Part shown: positions 11,990 through 22,745 of the stretch, one piece after another | Position numbering within the stretch: position 1 is the first letter of the stretch | Layout: each line of letters starts with the position of its first letter | Source: Cristatella mucedo | Taxonomy: Eukaryota > Bryozoa > Phylactolaemata > Cristatellidae | DNA length: 64,000 nucleotides | Reading direction: 5' to 3' | NCBI GenBank assembly: GCA_009760855.2 | Contig: WPIO01000008.1 | Location: 62,001-126,000, forward strand | Notes under the pieces: generated by a model | Seen by the model: only the letters and a program-made list of their open reading frames with translations | Database searches by the model: none | Told to the model about the DNA's origin: nothing | Program-made: the position numbers and the translations under genes

Positions 11990-12830
11990 ACTTAATAATA
12001 TCTTAAATCACCGGACGATATACACCAGTTTCCGTAAACTACTCTTACTGTAAGCAATGCACCTCTTTCACTTCTTAAAAAATTCCAAACATTAAATGAC
12101 CAATTGCTCGTTAGTGCTAGACATGAATGGGTGTGTAGCACTACTTGAATTAATGTTTCAATGGGTTCCTTCTGATTTAAAAAAAATTGATAACCCGATA
12201 TGCAACGCTTCTACGGGTTGTCCTATAAGTTTCAAATTCAATGAATGTTTGGCTACTCACTTTTTTGTTCTACCTAGTTCCAACAGAAACTACTAGCGAA
12301 GCCATATCAACGATGACCAGCAGTTCATTGAACTACAGCATTACGAGTAGCGAAACCGTGTCATCGACGCCCAGCAGTTCATTGACCTACAGCACTGCGA
12401 GTGAGTTTCTCCTTGGAGAAGATTCTTGTTCTTCTACTTCCCCCACAGTATCAATTTAAGTGCATCTCTGCAGCGCATCTATGCATAATGTGCTATGACA
12501 CAATACAGAATAGGTTCATTTAATGAGCTTGTTTCTGATTACACTGAGGACTAATAAGTAGTCATGCATGTGAAGTTTTTTACTTTGGATTGCCATTTCA
12601 ATTCAAGGCAGGAAAGTCTTGCTCTTTGAGTCTTACGAAGGGTCTCATAAGATACTCAGATGCCAGAACCGCCGATGATTTATTCATTTGTTCTTGCGCT
12701 TGGATGCAGCTTTATTAAATGAAAATACTTAAACCATTTATTTAACAGCAACAAAACGAGTAACTTGAGTATTTCACCGTTCAAATCTAAATAGACGTTT
12801 GCTCTAAAAAAGTTTCACACTTTTGACATA
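11990..12830 (+). repeat. Tandem duplicated block, unit 2
   Basis: Second copy of the stalk-exon block described at 8200, aligned on both sides of the exon at 12278. Downstream it has TCTCTGCAGCGCATCTATGC in place of unit 1's TGCAGTTTATATA, and GTTTCTGATTACACTGAGG in place of GTTTCTGATTAGACCGAGG. Confidence 0.8.
12278..12400 (+). CDS. Adhesion GPCR exon: Ser/Thr-rich stalk, unit 2
   Basis: Acceptor GTTCTACCTAG, phase 1; donor GCGA|GTGAGT, phase 1; 123 bp. It encodes two copies of the stalk repeat, the second beginning SSETVSSTPSSSLTYST. The internal duplication has the same 54-bp (18-residue) unit as the exon at 19067. Almost half of the residues are Ser or Thr. Confidence 0.8.
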
Positions 12831-13074
12831 CGATTATCCTGCTGCTCAACAAAAGACTCACTCGACTGCACGTCTGGTCAGTGCACACACTGACCAGCTT
12901 GTCTGAGCGGCGAGACAGAGCAGAGTATCACTGTAAACGCCTCTCTCAACTAATGAAGCTTGAAACTAATGAAGCTTGCAAAGAGCAATTGTACTCCATG
13001 GAAATATCGCCAACTTTAATTTATTCGAGGCCGAGTTGCGAGGACTCGCTGGCAAACTGTGAATGCAAAGTAGT

Positions 13075-13145
13075 AATATTGATAATAATACATTTGCATA
13101 GCGCCCCAAGTAAACCCAATCTCTTTCTGGGCAATTTACACACGT
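13075..13145 (-). mobile_element. LINE 3' tail, reverse strand
   Basis: ATAATAATACATTTGCATAG, then GCGCCCCAAG, AACCCAATCTCTTTCTGGGC: the reverse complement of the family A 3' hairpin with its ATT tail. Only the tail remains. Confidence 0.6.
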
Positions 13146-13339
13146 GCGAAGGTATAATGATTGAATGGTTAGTGGTAGCTTTTAATGCTACTGAAAATCA
13201 CCAGTCTTATCGGAGTTCCATTGTTACTCACATTACATTTTCGGTTGCAAGTGTATTTCAATTCCACTGCACCGTTGTAAAATACCTTAACTGGCTCAGA
13301 TCTGCCTCTGCCATGCATTACTTACAAAATGAATAGTTC

Positions 13340-14500
13340 CTTAGCCTCTGGTTATACCCCTGCACTTTTTAAAAATGCTCTCATTCGCCCACTCATTAAA
13401 AAAGCGATACTAGACTGAGACGATTTGAGCATCGTCTTCCATCCATTCTCCCTTCTCGCATTGCAATCGAAGACAGTGGCAACGAGTTTTGGCAGATCTC
13501 ATAAACTTCTATATTGAGACCTCAAACCTAAGAAGCACATTAAACCTATGAGAAAAGTGATTAAGGCCTATTGAGTAAAATATCACTTTTATGCTGACGA
13601 TACTCAGCTGGATTTGTCATTCAAACCGTCCAAATCTGCTCCAGCAATTGATGAAACTAAATGCTTGCCTTGCCGACATTCGATCCTGGAGGTTGGAAAA
13701 CTTATTGAAACTGAATGAAGATATAACTGAACTGCTGCTCACAGGACACCCTAAGCGTGTGGCTGGATTAAACAGCTTAGGTCTTCTAATAGGTGGTGCT
13801 GTTGTGCGACTATCACCACATGCTCTAAATTTAGGCGTCGTTTTCGACAGCTGCCTAAATTTTCTAAAAGCTCCATTCAGAAGACTACTTCTACAGCTAG
13901 CCATCACGTTCTTTCTCTATCTAATACTAGGAGCTGTCTTCCGCAGTGCCTTGAACAAAATTTACCTACCTCCTTAGTTCTGTCTCGGCTTGATTATCGT
14001 AATCCACTTTTCGGTTCGCTACCAAACAAAGCAACCAAGCCACTGCAACTGTCTATAAATATTGCTGCAAGGCTAGTCTTCAAGTCTCAGAGGTTAGAAC
14101 TCGTATTTTCTTTGCTAAAAGCGCTTTAGTAGCTGCCGGTTGATCAATGGATACAGAGCAAAGTTCTTTCGCTGACCCGCAAGGTCCGGCATGGCTTGAC
14201 TCCTCCATACGTAGCTGAACTGGTGCATTAGTTTCCGCCTCTTCGTGCCTTCATGTCTTGTGTGGACGATAAATTAGCTGTTCCATTCTTCCACTTAGAG
14301 ACCGTTCGCGACAGAAGCTTTAGCTCATGTTCGGGTCTGCCTTTACAGCTAAGTACTCCATGTAGTGAGCAATTCTGAGGATGCATAGCAACCTACTCAG
14401 AGATGAAGACTTGAATACAATCTATCTGCTTGTTCTTCTATATTTTTCGGCAGCATTCGATGCTATTGATCGCCAAGTCCTTCTTGAGCTTTTTCATATT
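13340..14500 (+). mobile_element. LINE family B, 5'-truncated, decayed reverse transcriptase
   Basis: Reading around stops, 13360-13440 gives PALFKNALIRPLIKK; 13585-13620 is the site of the YADDTQ motif (frame-broken); 13640-13870 gives ADIRSWRLENLLKLNED, then LNLGVVFDSCLNF. 13990-14200 continues with the C-terminal region (SRLDY, AARLV). 14400-14490 repeats an upstream RT block (SAAFDAIDRQVLLEL). These are hallmarks of CR1/L2-type non-LTR elements. Stops and frameshifts make it dead. Confidence 0.75.
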
Positions 14501-14571
14501 TAGAGGTTCCAGCAGGAAATGCATGAAATGCAACGCACACATTGCGACCGCGGGACGTTTATCATAACATC

Positions 14572-14650
14572 AATAATAATACACTTTATAAAGCGCCCTA
14601 AGAGAACTCAGTCTCTTTCTTGGAGCTTTACATTTGCTGCAAATGAGCAT
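14572..14650 (-). mobile_element. LINE family A 3' tail, reverse strand
   Basis: AATAATAATACACTTTATAA, then AGCGCCCTAAGAGAACTCAG, TCTCTTTC, GCTTTACATTTGCTGCAAAT: the reverse complement of the family A tail. Confidence 0.65.
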
Positions 14651-15126
14651 CATTGCCTATTACTGCTCGAGCCTGAAATGCCGCAATCTGGCTGTTGACT
14701 ATTGTTATTTATTAATTGGATCATTGTTGCATCACTTTATCAAAATAAAACTGCGGTTGCAAACTGATGCCGTATCTTTGGGTTAACTGTCCAAGTTTAT
14801 AAAAGACTCCATACAAACATCGCTGCTTTTCCAAAGTTATTTGCAGATTGTATCTTAATTTCAGTTTTTCTCTTTTTAAAAAGAAGCAGTAAGTTTGTTG
14901 AAATTTAAAATTCAGAAGCACAACTAACAGGAAAGATAATTCTTCAGAACATATTCTAAGTGCTATGCAGCAAACTCTATCAGGAAAATTCTCAGACTTC
15001 TGAGAGAAGAAGAAGAAGCTAGCTACTGCTACGGATAACAGTTCTATCACCTATGATATCAGAAATTTATGTCGCTCATGCTCACGTGTCTTTCCTTTAC
15101 TTCTGAAAAACCTCAGGTCTACTTGC

Positions 15127-15265
15127 TGGTTTGGTCTAGCGGTTAAGGTGCTCGCCCCGACCAAGGTCAGACTGAGGTCGTGGGCTCGAGCCCAGAGGCA
15201 TATGTGAAGCGCCTGAATAGAGATTAAGTTCTCTTGGGGCGTTATATAAATGAATTATATTTTAT
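15127..15265 (+). mobile_element. tRNA-derived SINE, family 2
   Basis: A box TGGTCTAGCGGTTAAGG and B box GGGCTCGAGCCC at tRNA-like spacing, then a tail (AAGCGCCTGAATAGAGATTA, AGTTCTCTTGGGGCG, TATATAAATGAATTAT). The head looks like a tRNA but the 3' acceptor half is replaced, so this is a SINE, not a tRNA gene. The tail mimics the family A LINE 3' end (compare 27980-28040). Confidence 0.8.
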
Positions 15266-15479
15266 ATATTTTTTACTTGCACATATGTAATCATACCTGT
15301 TCGGAATCGTTCAGTTGACACTGGCCACATTCACTGCATGAAATGGACTCGTTTTCACACGATCCACTAACCTAAAACAATGTACCTTTTTCACATTATC
15401 CTTTTTAATGAATAATAATTTAAATATCAACGGTAATAATATTATGAAAATAATGTTATCCTTTTTAATTGTAACCTAA

Positions 15480-16310
15480 ACTAGTGTACCCTTTTTCTAT
15501 TCCTCAAAAAAAATTTGAAACACTAACGACCAACTAGAAACTGCTCGCTGCTGGTGGACGTCAGTGGGCTGGGAAGACGTATTCAATATTAGGCACAAAT
15601 AGTTAGCTTGCGATTGGCTAAAAATTGAAATTTTCCGCACCAAGCTGTTCGCATTCCATATCTAAGTTGTAAAGTCAGTGAACGCTTAGCTTTTTTCTTT
15701 ATTTTTAACCTAGCACCAGAAAAAACGAGAGAAGCCGTCACATCAACGATGACCAGCAGTTCGTTGGACTACAGCACTTCGAGTGAGTTCCTCTTAGGAG
15801 GAGATTGTTGTTTATATTGATTCCTCCCTCAGCTTCAATTCAGGCATATATCTATGCAGTTTATATATGTACGTCGTTGTAGAAATTAATGCACAGTAGG
15901 TCTCTTTAATAAAACTGTTTCTGATTAGACAGTGGAATAATAATTAGTTTTTTACTTTTGAATATTATTTCATCGCAAATCTAGAAAGCCTTGCTCAACG
16001 AGTCTTACGGAGGAACTAAAATAATCTGACGGGCTCTGGGGATGATTAGTAACGGATTCTCACATTTGGAAGCTTTTTTATTCGTTAAAAACCTAACCGT
16101 TCGAATAACTACTGCTGAAGGAATTATCTTTGAGTACTCTAACTTTGCTGGAACGAGTACCTGGAGTACTCTAAATAGCCATTGGTTGTTAAAAGGTGTA
16201 TGACTTCAGGCAAGTAGTTTTTTAGCTGCGCCATTAACGAACTGTTCGTCTTCCTACCGGAATTCACTAAGTCTGCAGCGACGAGAAATCAATTTTTAAT
16301 GGTTATTTAA
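15480..16310 (+). repeat. Tandem duplicated block, unit 3
   Basis: Third copy of the stalk-exon block. It matches upstream (CCTCAAAAAAAATTTGAAAC, AACTAGAAACTGCTC) and downstream (TATGCAGTTTATATATG, CTGTTTCTGATTAGACAG, CTGCAGCGACGAGAAATC). Confidence 0.8.
15714..15782 (+). CDS. Adhesion GPCR exon: Ser/Thr-rich stalk, unit 3
   Basis: Acceptor TTTTTAACCTAG, phase 1; donor TCGA|GTGAGT, phase 1; 69 bp. It encodes PEKTREAVTSTMTSSSLDYS, a single stalk repeat closest to the first half of the exon at 12278 (both carry STMTSSSL). Same exon boundaries as its paralogues. Confidence 0.75.
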
Positions 16311-16541
16311 GCTCTCAACTGAGGCGGCAAGCAACGACCGTTTATGTGGCTTAAAAATAACCTGACCAGAGTTTGCGAGCCCAAGTTGAGGGGATTTGCT
16401 TGTGCCCCTTGATATAATGATAATTATAATGTTATTACTATTAATTTTGAGTAGCACACCAAGATAATTTAAATTCTTCATGCTTACTTTAAATACCACG
16501 CAAAAGAAGTGTGGCCTATGGGCTATGGTAGGACGTAAGGT

Positions 16542-16849
16542 TGTGGGCGCGTCATCACCGTCACGTGGTTCTGCCTCCCCCCCAGCCAACGTTCCGTCCG
16601 CCCAACGGGAATGCTCCTTACCGGCACGTGACGCGTCCCTTGCTGCCCAATTCTCTCTCTCTCTCTCTACCTGTGTGTCGGCCTGTACGCACGCTATCCA
16701 CTCTCTTCTCTCTCTTAACGCCACGTGCTCCGAAGCAGCACGCACGACGGCAGCTATATCATATAATACAGCCGTCGTCGACAAAGCCACGACACGCTTG
16801 AGGGGGCTTCGCTCTTTGTCGCGCCCTCTCGTGCCTGTGATCCCCTACG
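16542..16849. repeat. 5' LTR of the TRIM-like element
   Basis: Shares with the 3' copy: TGTGGGCG.GTCATC..TGTC, ACGTGGTT, TTCCGTCCG, TGCTCCTT, GCACGTGACGC, CGGCCTGTACGCA, CCACTCTCTTCTCTCTC, CCACGTGCTCCG. It ends in CCCCTACG where the other copy has CCCTTACA. Confidence 0.75.
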
Positions 16850-17234
16850 AATGGGTGAACCCGACGATTGACTCGATCGAGCAGCCTTACTCGACTACAA
16901 ACTCGGCGACAAACCGACAACCACCGACTGGTACGTTACGCCCTTCACTACTACACCGCCACTCGGCGTTCGTCGGCAACGCTCCCCTCCACATGTGTGC
17001 CGCCGATCAGGTGCTGTTCGGCTCCGACTATGCCAGCCACTAGGTGCTGTTCGCAGACTCCTGTCTCAACGTGGGAGCTGCACGGCTACTACGCCGCCGC
17101 CTACGGCAGCCGAACACTGGGCCAAGTACTAGGCTCAAACTCGCCTGACATTCTCGTCCTCGCCCGTTTGCTGCGTTCGTCGCACCGCTTGGTGTAACGT
17201 CGCTTGGCTCACTCCGTGCAACTGGGGGATCCTT

Positions 17235-17698
17235 TGTGGGCGTGTCATCGCTGTCACGTGGTTCCGCCCCCCCCCAAGTAGATGTTCCGTCCGATTGCTC
17301 CTTGCCTGCACGTGACGCTTTCCTTGCTGCCAAATTCACTCTGCCTGTGCATCGGCCTGTACGCATGCTATTTGGTGAGCCGTGATGGCACACTAGGTAA
17401 GGCAGTTGCTTTCACGACCTCGGCCCCGAGTTCGATTCCTGCGGTGGGCGATTCTTTATCGCCACTGCAAGCGGTGGTGATAGCCGTAAAGGCTCTTCTG
17501 TCGCTATACAAAAAGAGGCTGTTTAATCAGCTAGGATTTATTATTTATTATTTATTTATCCACTCTCTTCTCTCTCTCTCTTAACACCACGTGCTCCGGA
17601 GCAGCATGCACGACGGCCGCTATACAGCTGTTGTCGACAAGGCCAGGACAGGCTTCGCTCTTCGTCGCACCACCGTCGCTTGCTGGCGAGCCCTTACA
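17235..17698. repeat. 3' LTR of the TRIM-like element, split by a SINE
   Basis: Left part 17235-17371, right part about 17559-17698. Removing the SINE restores the order seen in the 5' LTR (GCATGCTAT followed by CCACTCTC). It keeps the canonical TG..CA ends. Confidence 0.75.
17372..17558 (+). mobile_element. tRNA-derived SINE, family 1, copy 2 (in the 3' LTR)
   Basis: GTGAGCCGTGATGGCACACT (A-box region), B box GAGTTCGATTCC, GGTGGGCGATTCTTTATCGC, ACTGCAAGCGGTGGTGATAG, AAAAAGAGGCTGTTTAATCA, then a TTA/TTTA tail. Nearly identical to the copy at 22991, so both are fairly young. Confidence 0.85.
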
Positions 17699-17929
17699 AG
17701 GTTACTGTAAATTGCTAAAATATCGTCAGATCCCGAGCGTTACACTTTACTCGTGTCCGCTTACAAACGTATTTAAATATCGTTGCAGAGTAGTAAAAGA
17801 AACTTGGATTGATCAGTTACTCTGCTGCCACGCATGAGTAACATTATAATTAAATATGTCTTGAGCATCATGTATATCTAAATCGGCTTTTGAAAAGGCT
17901 GTAGCTATGACGCCAATTAAGAGATTGCC

Positions 17930-18215
17930 ACTAGACAAAGAGGACTTTGGCAGCCTTCGTTCAATCTCCCTTCTCCCGTTCCATCAAAGACAGTGGAATG
18001 AGTTTCGGCAGATAACTGAACTTCTTTATTGAGACCTCAAACCTAGCTGGCAAGGTTCAGTCTGAGTTAAAAGGTAATCACTCCGAAGAGTCAGCATTGC
18101 TGAGGGTGTATAATGATCTTTTTAGGAATGCCGACTTGGGTGAAACCTCTCTGCTTGTTCTGCTTGATCCTTCGCAATCATCAATACTGGTCGCCGAGTT
18201 CTTCTTTGGGGAGTC
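17930..18215 (+). mobile_element. LINE family B fragment
   Basis: Contains the block seen at 9420 and 13440 (TCAATCTCCCTTCTCCCGTT, ATCAAAGACAGTGG, TTTATTGAGACCTCAAACCT) and a following block resembling the start of the RT palm (a leucine-rich LLVLLDPS reading near 18145-18175). Frame is lost. Confidence 0.6.
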
Positions 18216-18699
18216 ACGTTTAAAATTTTTGTAAGGACGCATGTAAACTGCAGCCTAGACGTCAAGGCAACGCGATTTTTAATATTGTGACCGTTTCATG
18301 ATGGAGCCTTAAGCACTACAGTCCAGCTCGCGATAATGATTATCATTATTGCTGTATAATTTTACCCTGACATTAAATGTCATAGAACGATGTTTGTTGA
18401 GGTAAATGATTGCAGTTTTTAAAGGCCTCCGCAAGAAAAAATTGCAAGTTGTCTTAAAATGTTTTATTTCACATTTATTTTCATAAGACTATTTTTGTTT
18501 CATAAAAAACAGTATATTTAGTGAAAAGAAGAACTCCGAAGGAGAAACTACCATACAGAGAATTCGTCAGAACAAAGTTGTGTAACACAAAGTTCAATTA
18601 CAAAGCACTTGAAAGTCTACTTATTCAGACGTTTAAGAATTTAGGATGCAAATAATTCCTGATTGTAGTTACACTTCCTTCTAGAGCAGATACAAAAGA

Positions 18700-19440
18700 G
18701 GCTAGCTCTCTTGCCTCTTTACTTAGCTATACACAAGTGGGGGAGTAACTTGTACACATGTGTTTGAATCATTAAGATAACACTAGTTAAAATCACAGCA
18801 TGAATTTTCACGTTTCAATGTTTCGCTAAAATTAGCTACATCAACTCTATATCTTCCTCAAAATGATTTTGAAATATTAGTTGACTAACCGAAAACTACA
18901 TATTACGGCTGGACATTAATAGGGATGGTAGAAGTATTCTATTGATGCGTATACAGTTTGCCTGTGATTGGGAAAAATTTGCTTACCAACTGGCTCGCTT
19001 CACAAGTTCCATGTTTAAGTTCTAAAGTCAATTACTAATAGGCTTCTTACATTATTTCGTACCTAGTTCCGGCAACGATTAGCAAAACCGTGTCACCGGC
19101 ACTCAGCAGTTTGTTGAACCACAGCACTACGAGTAGCGAAACCGTGTCACCGACGCTCAGCAGTTCATTGAGCCACAGCACTACGAGTAGCGAAACCGTG
19201 TCTCCGGCGCTCAGCAGTTCATTGAACCACGGCACTACGAGTGAGTCTCTCTTTAGAGATTATTTTTCTTTCGCTTTATTAATCTCGACGTAAAGCCGTA
19301 AGTGCATCTGTGCAGTTTATATAGGCATATGACGCAAAAATAATACACAGTACGTCTGTTTATTGCTTTTTCTATTAGAGTAAGAATATATGACGAGTTT
19401 TGGATGTAATTTTTGTGAATTTGAATTCAATTTAAATCCA
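18700..19440 (+). repeat. Tandem duplicated block, unit 4 (left part)
   Basis: Fourth copy of the stalk-exon block. Matches upstream (TCCTCAAAATGATTTTGAAA, GACTAACCGAAAACT) and downstream (TGTGCAGTTTATATAGGCAT). Its right part continues at 20271-20540 after a LINE insertion. Confidence 0.75.
19067..19240 (+). CDS. Adhesion GPCR exon: Ser/Thr-rich stalk, unit 4 (three 54-bp repeats)
   Basis: Acceptor TCGTACCTAG, phase 1; donor ACGA|GTGAGT, phase 1; 174 bp. After a VPATISKTVSPALSS lead it runs through near-identical 54-bp repeats whose 18-residue unit is SSETVSPALSSSLNHSTT. The repeats are much more alike than the four exons are to each other, so the expansion inside this exon is recent. The stalk length is therefore likely to vary between alleles. 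Phase 1 exit fits the HRM-like exon at 24777. Confidence 0.85.
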
Positions 19441-19479
19441 AAGCCAAGACGTTTTGATCTTTCTATGTTTATTGGCTGC

Positions 19480-20270
19480 TTTTACAGATAGCCGTCACGT
19501 CCGATTCCTATCTAAAATAAGGAACTGTCTTCCACGATGGCTTGCACATTTTTTTTCACTTGCGTCTTAGTTCCATCTTGGCTTGATTATAGTAATTTCC
19601 TTTCGCCGGGGCTACCAATAAAACAGGTAGGCCCGTGCAAATAGCTAAGGATATGGCTGCAAGGCTAGTTTTCAAGTCCTTAGGTTGTACCATGTGTCTC
19701 TTTTGCTAAAAGAGCTAGGATGGCTGCCTTTAGATCATTTGATACAGAGCAAAGTTCTTAAGCAAACCCACGTGGCTCGCCACGTCTTGGCTCCTCCATA
19801 CCTAGTTTAACTCCTGCACTAGTTTCAGTCTCCTTGCGCCCTCAGGTCCTGTGTGGAAAATTAAAATTGCTGTTCCATTCCTCTGCTTAAAGGCTGTGGG
19901 CAACAGAACCTTTAGCTCCGCAGGTCCTAGACTTGGGAACTCACTTCCACGATTCTTACTAAACGACAAAAACTCTCCTGCTCCCGACATTGACTGATTC
20001 TTTCAAGCGGTACTGAGCTGCTATTGCCATACTAATCACTACCTCAACTGCTCTCCTGACTCTCCGGCTCTCCTGACTCTTCTATGCTTCTCACTTTCTC
20101 TTTGTTACGTGATATGAAGTCTAATGGCTACGAAATGCGTACCGTAAGCCGCTTAGGCTGTGGGTGCTCTATTAAAAACTCTCCCATATAGCCTTTGTGG
20201 AGTTACAGACGGAAATGCATCAGTAAATACACGCATACATACATTAAGCAATAAAGAAACTCTGACAGGT
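19480..20270 (+). mobile_element. LINE family B copy inserted in duplicated unit 4
   Basis: Starts near ACGTCCGATTCCTATCTAAA and reads through the C-terminal RT region (CTTCCACGATGGCTTG, CTTGGCTTGATTATAG, GGCTGCAAGGCTAGTTTTCA). It then runs through AACTCACTTCC, TTTCTCTTTGTTACGTGA and GGAGTTACAGACGGAAATGC to an ATAC-like tail. It separates the two halves of duplicated block 4. Confidence 0.75.
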
Positions 20271-20540
20271 TCTACAGATGATAGAGACACGAATTATTAC
20301 GTTTGGAGGCGGCTTCGTTAAATACAGTAAGCTTAACCATTCGTTTATGTATGGCTGAACCTATTAACTGAAGTTCTCTAATTTTTTAATCTAAAGAGTC
20401 ACTTGTTTTGAGCAGGTTGTATGATTTCTGGCATGTGCTTTTTCGGGCTGTGCTATAAAAGAACCGCTGAGCTGCCTCATGGCATTGACTGCTTCTGCAG
20501 CAGTAAGAACGATTATAAATCGTCAATGCTAAAATTCAGG
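20271..20540 (+). repeat. Tandem duplicated block, unit 4 (right part)
   Basis: Continues unit 4 after the LINE: TTTGGAGGCGGCTTCGTTAA, ACCGCTGAGCTGCCTCATGG, CATTGACTGCTTCTGCAGCA align with 8845-9060 and 16060-16300. Confidence 0.65.
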
Positions 20541-20544
20541 CTTG

Positions 20545-21292
20545 TTTAGATGAAGATACCACGTCCAAGTTGGTCCATGCATTCATGAATCCCATCTTGA
20601 CTTCTGCGACTCACTGCTTGCTGGCCTACCTGCATGTGCAATCAGGCGATTGCAGCTGGTGCAAAACTCTGCAGCTAGGCTTGTCTGTCGTGAGCTTCGC
20701 AGTTGCTACATCACGCCACTTCTCGCCGACCTGCACTGGCTACCAGCCAAGCAACGGATCGATTTCAAGGTTTTGCCGCTCACTTTTAGGTCACTTCATT
20801 CTTTGGCTCCAGCCTATCTCTCAGATCTACTCCCCCACGCGGCCTAGCAGCGTACCACCCGCTTTTCGGAATCCAACAGTCTGCAAATACATCATACAAA
20901 CCTTAAATACTTTGGAGACCACGCATTTAGTTCGTATGCTCCCAAAGCTTAAAACTCCCTCCCGACCTGCTTCAGAACATCCCCTGACCTGAACGCATTT
21001 AAAAAGAACTTGAACACACATCTATCTAGGACCGCACTTAGTGGGTCCCTGTGATTCATCCTTCATGTACTTATGGGTGCTGACACTGTGCATGTTGCCA
21101 CTACCCACATTTGCATGCTGACCCTGTGCATGTCACCCCTAACCATGCTATTCATTTTGTTTGTTTATCAAGCATGATATTACTCACCATTCAATATCAT
21201 TTTCCTTTGCAGCAAATGTAAAGCGCCTAGAAAGAGATTGAGTTCTCTGAGGGCGCTGTATCAAGCTCATTATTATTATTATTCTTATTATT
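20545..21292 (+). mobile_element. LINE family A, 5'-truncated, 3' end intact
   Basis: Close to the copy at 27253 but frameshifted. Read in two frames it gives TSKLVHAFMN, QLVQNSAARLVCRELRSCYI, PLLADLHWLPAKQRIDFKVL and PAYLSDLLP, then the NTLE and RTAL C-terminus and a 3' UTR ending in the hairpin block AAGCGCCTAGAAAGAGATTG, AGTTCTCTGAGGGCGCTGTA and an (ATT)n tail. Confidence 0.85.
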
Positions 21293-21529
21293 AATTTCAC
21301 TTCCAACTGATAATGATTGAAAAGAGTGACTATACTATGCACGAAGAGCCTCACCCGATTAAGTGAGCCAAAATTGTGACTTGTAGTTGCGAATATTGGC
21401 AGCACGTAACATTACTGCTGCTTGCTACAATGTCGTCAGATTCCCAGCTTATTTTAACAATTTTCTTCGTTCATGTTTATTTGAACTCAAAATTTATTTT
21501 GCCATATTAAGGTGCCTTAGATTGCTCAG

Positions 21530-22230
21530 ATCTGCTTCGTCCATGAATTAATAACTTATAGCATATATCTATCACCTCAGATCAAGTCCCTGTATCTTTC
21601 AGAATCGCTATAGTTTCGCCACCAATCTATAAAGCGCCTAGACCTAGAGAACTTGAGCAGCTGCCGTCTAGTCTACCATTTTCATAAAAAAAACATTCAA
21701 ATCAAGTTGTAGCAACCAATTGAACTCTTATAGCGAGCCCTCCAACCTAGCAAGTAAGTTGTAGTCTGGATGAAGAGTTAATCACTCCACAGAGTCAGCC
21801 TTGTTTTTGATGTATACCGAAAATCTAAGGGCACGGACTTCAATTTAGTTTCTGTTGTGCTTTAGCTTTCGGCAAAATGTGATGTAACTGATCGCGAAGT
21901 TCTCGAACTTCTCTCATCTTGCCTCGGCATGATTGACACTCTACTGCAAAGGTTTAAGTTCTATCTCTGTGGGACACTTTCTTGCAATTATGGAAACGGA
22001 CCAAGATCATCTGAACTTCTTAAGGACACGGTACCTCTGGGATCCTTGTTTGGTCCACTTCTCTTCACCGTTCATACCTCCCTCTTGCCGATGTGATCGC
22101 CAAGAAAAATCTAGGCTTTCACTTCTATGCAGATGACACTCAGATATACCTTAGCTGTGATCCCTACCATCCCGTGAGCACGTCGCATTCTCTACAAAGC
22201 CTTTGCTGCATGTATTGATGACACCCCCAC
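21530..22230 (+). mobile_element. LINE fragment, reverse transcriptase palm region
   Basis: Contains the catalytic-site motif FYADDTQIYLSC (from about 22115) after a PLADVIAKKN-like reading (also seen in the - strand copy at 51038). Upstream is a decayed RT block. Stops throughout. Confidence 0.75.
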
Positions 22231-22379
22231 ATGGATGGCAGTATTGGCTCTGCTAGCATATCTCTGTTGTCTGTACACGTAATCCAGGCATCCAGTTCTA
22301 AAGTGACCTTTAATTGGACGACCTCATCAGCTCCACAGTCAATTCCGCCTTCTTTTAGCTACGAAACCTTCTTAAATTT

Positions 22380-22745
22380 GCCTTACGTAGACAGGCATTT
22401 AAAAACGGCGGGCGACAGAAGCTTTAGCTCTGCAGGTCCTCGACTGTGGAACTCGCTTCCACAATTCGTATGCAACGACAAGTACTCTGCTACAGCCGAC
22501 TATGGCTCATCCTTTTCAGCAGTGCTGTGCTGCTACTCCCATGCTACTGACTACCTCCACTGCTCTCCTGACTCTGCTATGCTTCCAACTTTCTCTTTGT
22601 TGTGTGAGACGAAGTCTGGTGGCTACCGAATGCGTACCGAAAGTGGTTTAGGCTGTGATTGTGCTATACAAAACTCTCCTGCCCAACACCCACTTAGTCT
22701 TTATGACATTGTGGAGCTACAGACGGGGATACGATGCATTATATA
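22380..22745 (+). mobile_element. LINE family B, 3' part
   Basis: Open for much of its length: DRSFSSAGPRLWNSLPQF and the family B 3' region (CTCCTGACTCTGCTATGCTT, TTTCTCTTTGTTGTGTGAGA, GGAGCTACAGACGGGGATAC). It is the best preserved copy of this end. Confidence 0.75.

Larger units (their letters stand above)
16542..17698. mobile_element. TRIM-like LTR element with nested SINE
   Basis: Two direct repeats of about 300 bp (16542-16849 and 17235-17698) flank a 385-bp centre. The outer ends are TG (16542) and CA (17697-17698), and the 4-bp AGGT occurs just outside both ends (16538-16541 and 17699-17702), a target-site duplication. The first repeat is followed after two bases by TGGGTGAACCCG, a candidate primer-binding site, and the second is preceded by a short GGGGGAT purine run. 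Read this way the element is in + orientation, but strand is left undecided. The centre has no recognisable gag or pol, so it would need a helper. It is much richer in GC than its surroundings. Confidence 0.75.

Noticed and set aside
12881-13336. 151-residue open frame
   Set aside because: It runs through a reverse-strand LINE tail and has no protein-like pattern.
15127-15200. Possible tRNA gene
   Set aside because: A and B boxes are present but the 3' half does not pair with the 5' half and leads into a LINE-like tail, so it is a SINE.
16296-17393. Open frames of 86-187 residues on both strands
   Set aside because: They cross the LTR boundaries of the TRIM-like element and show no gag, pol or other domain pattern; high GC lengthens chance frames.
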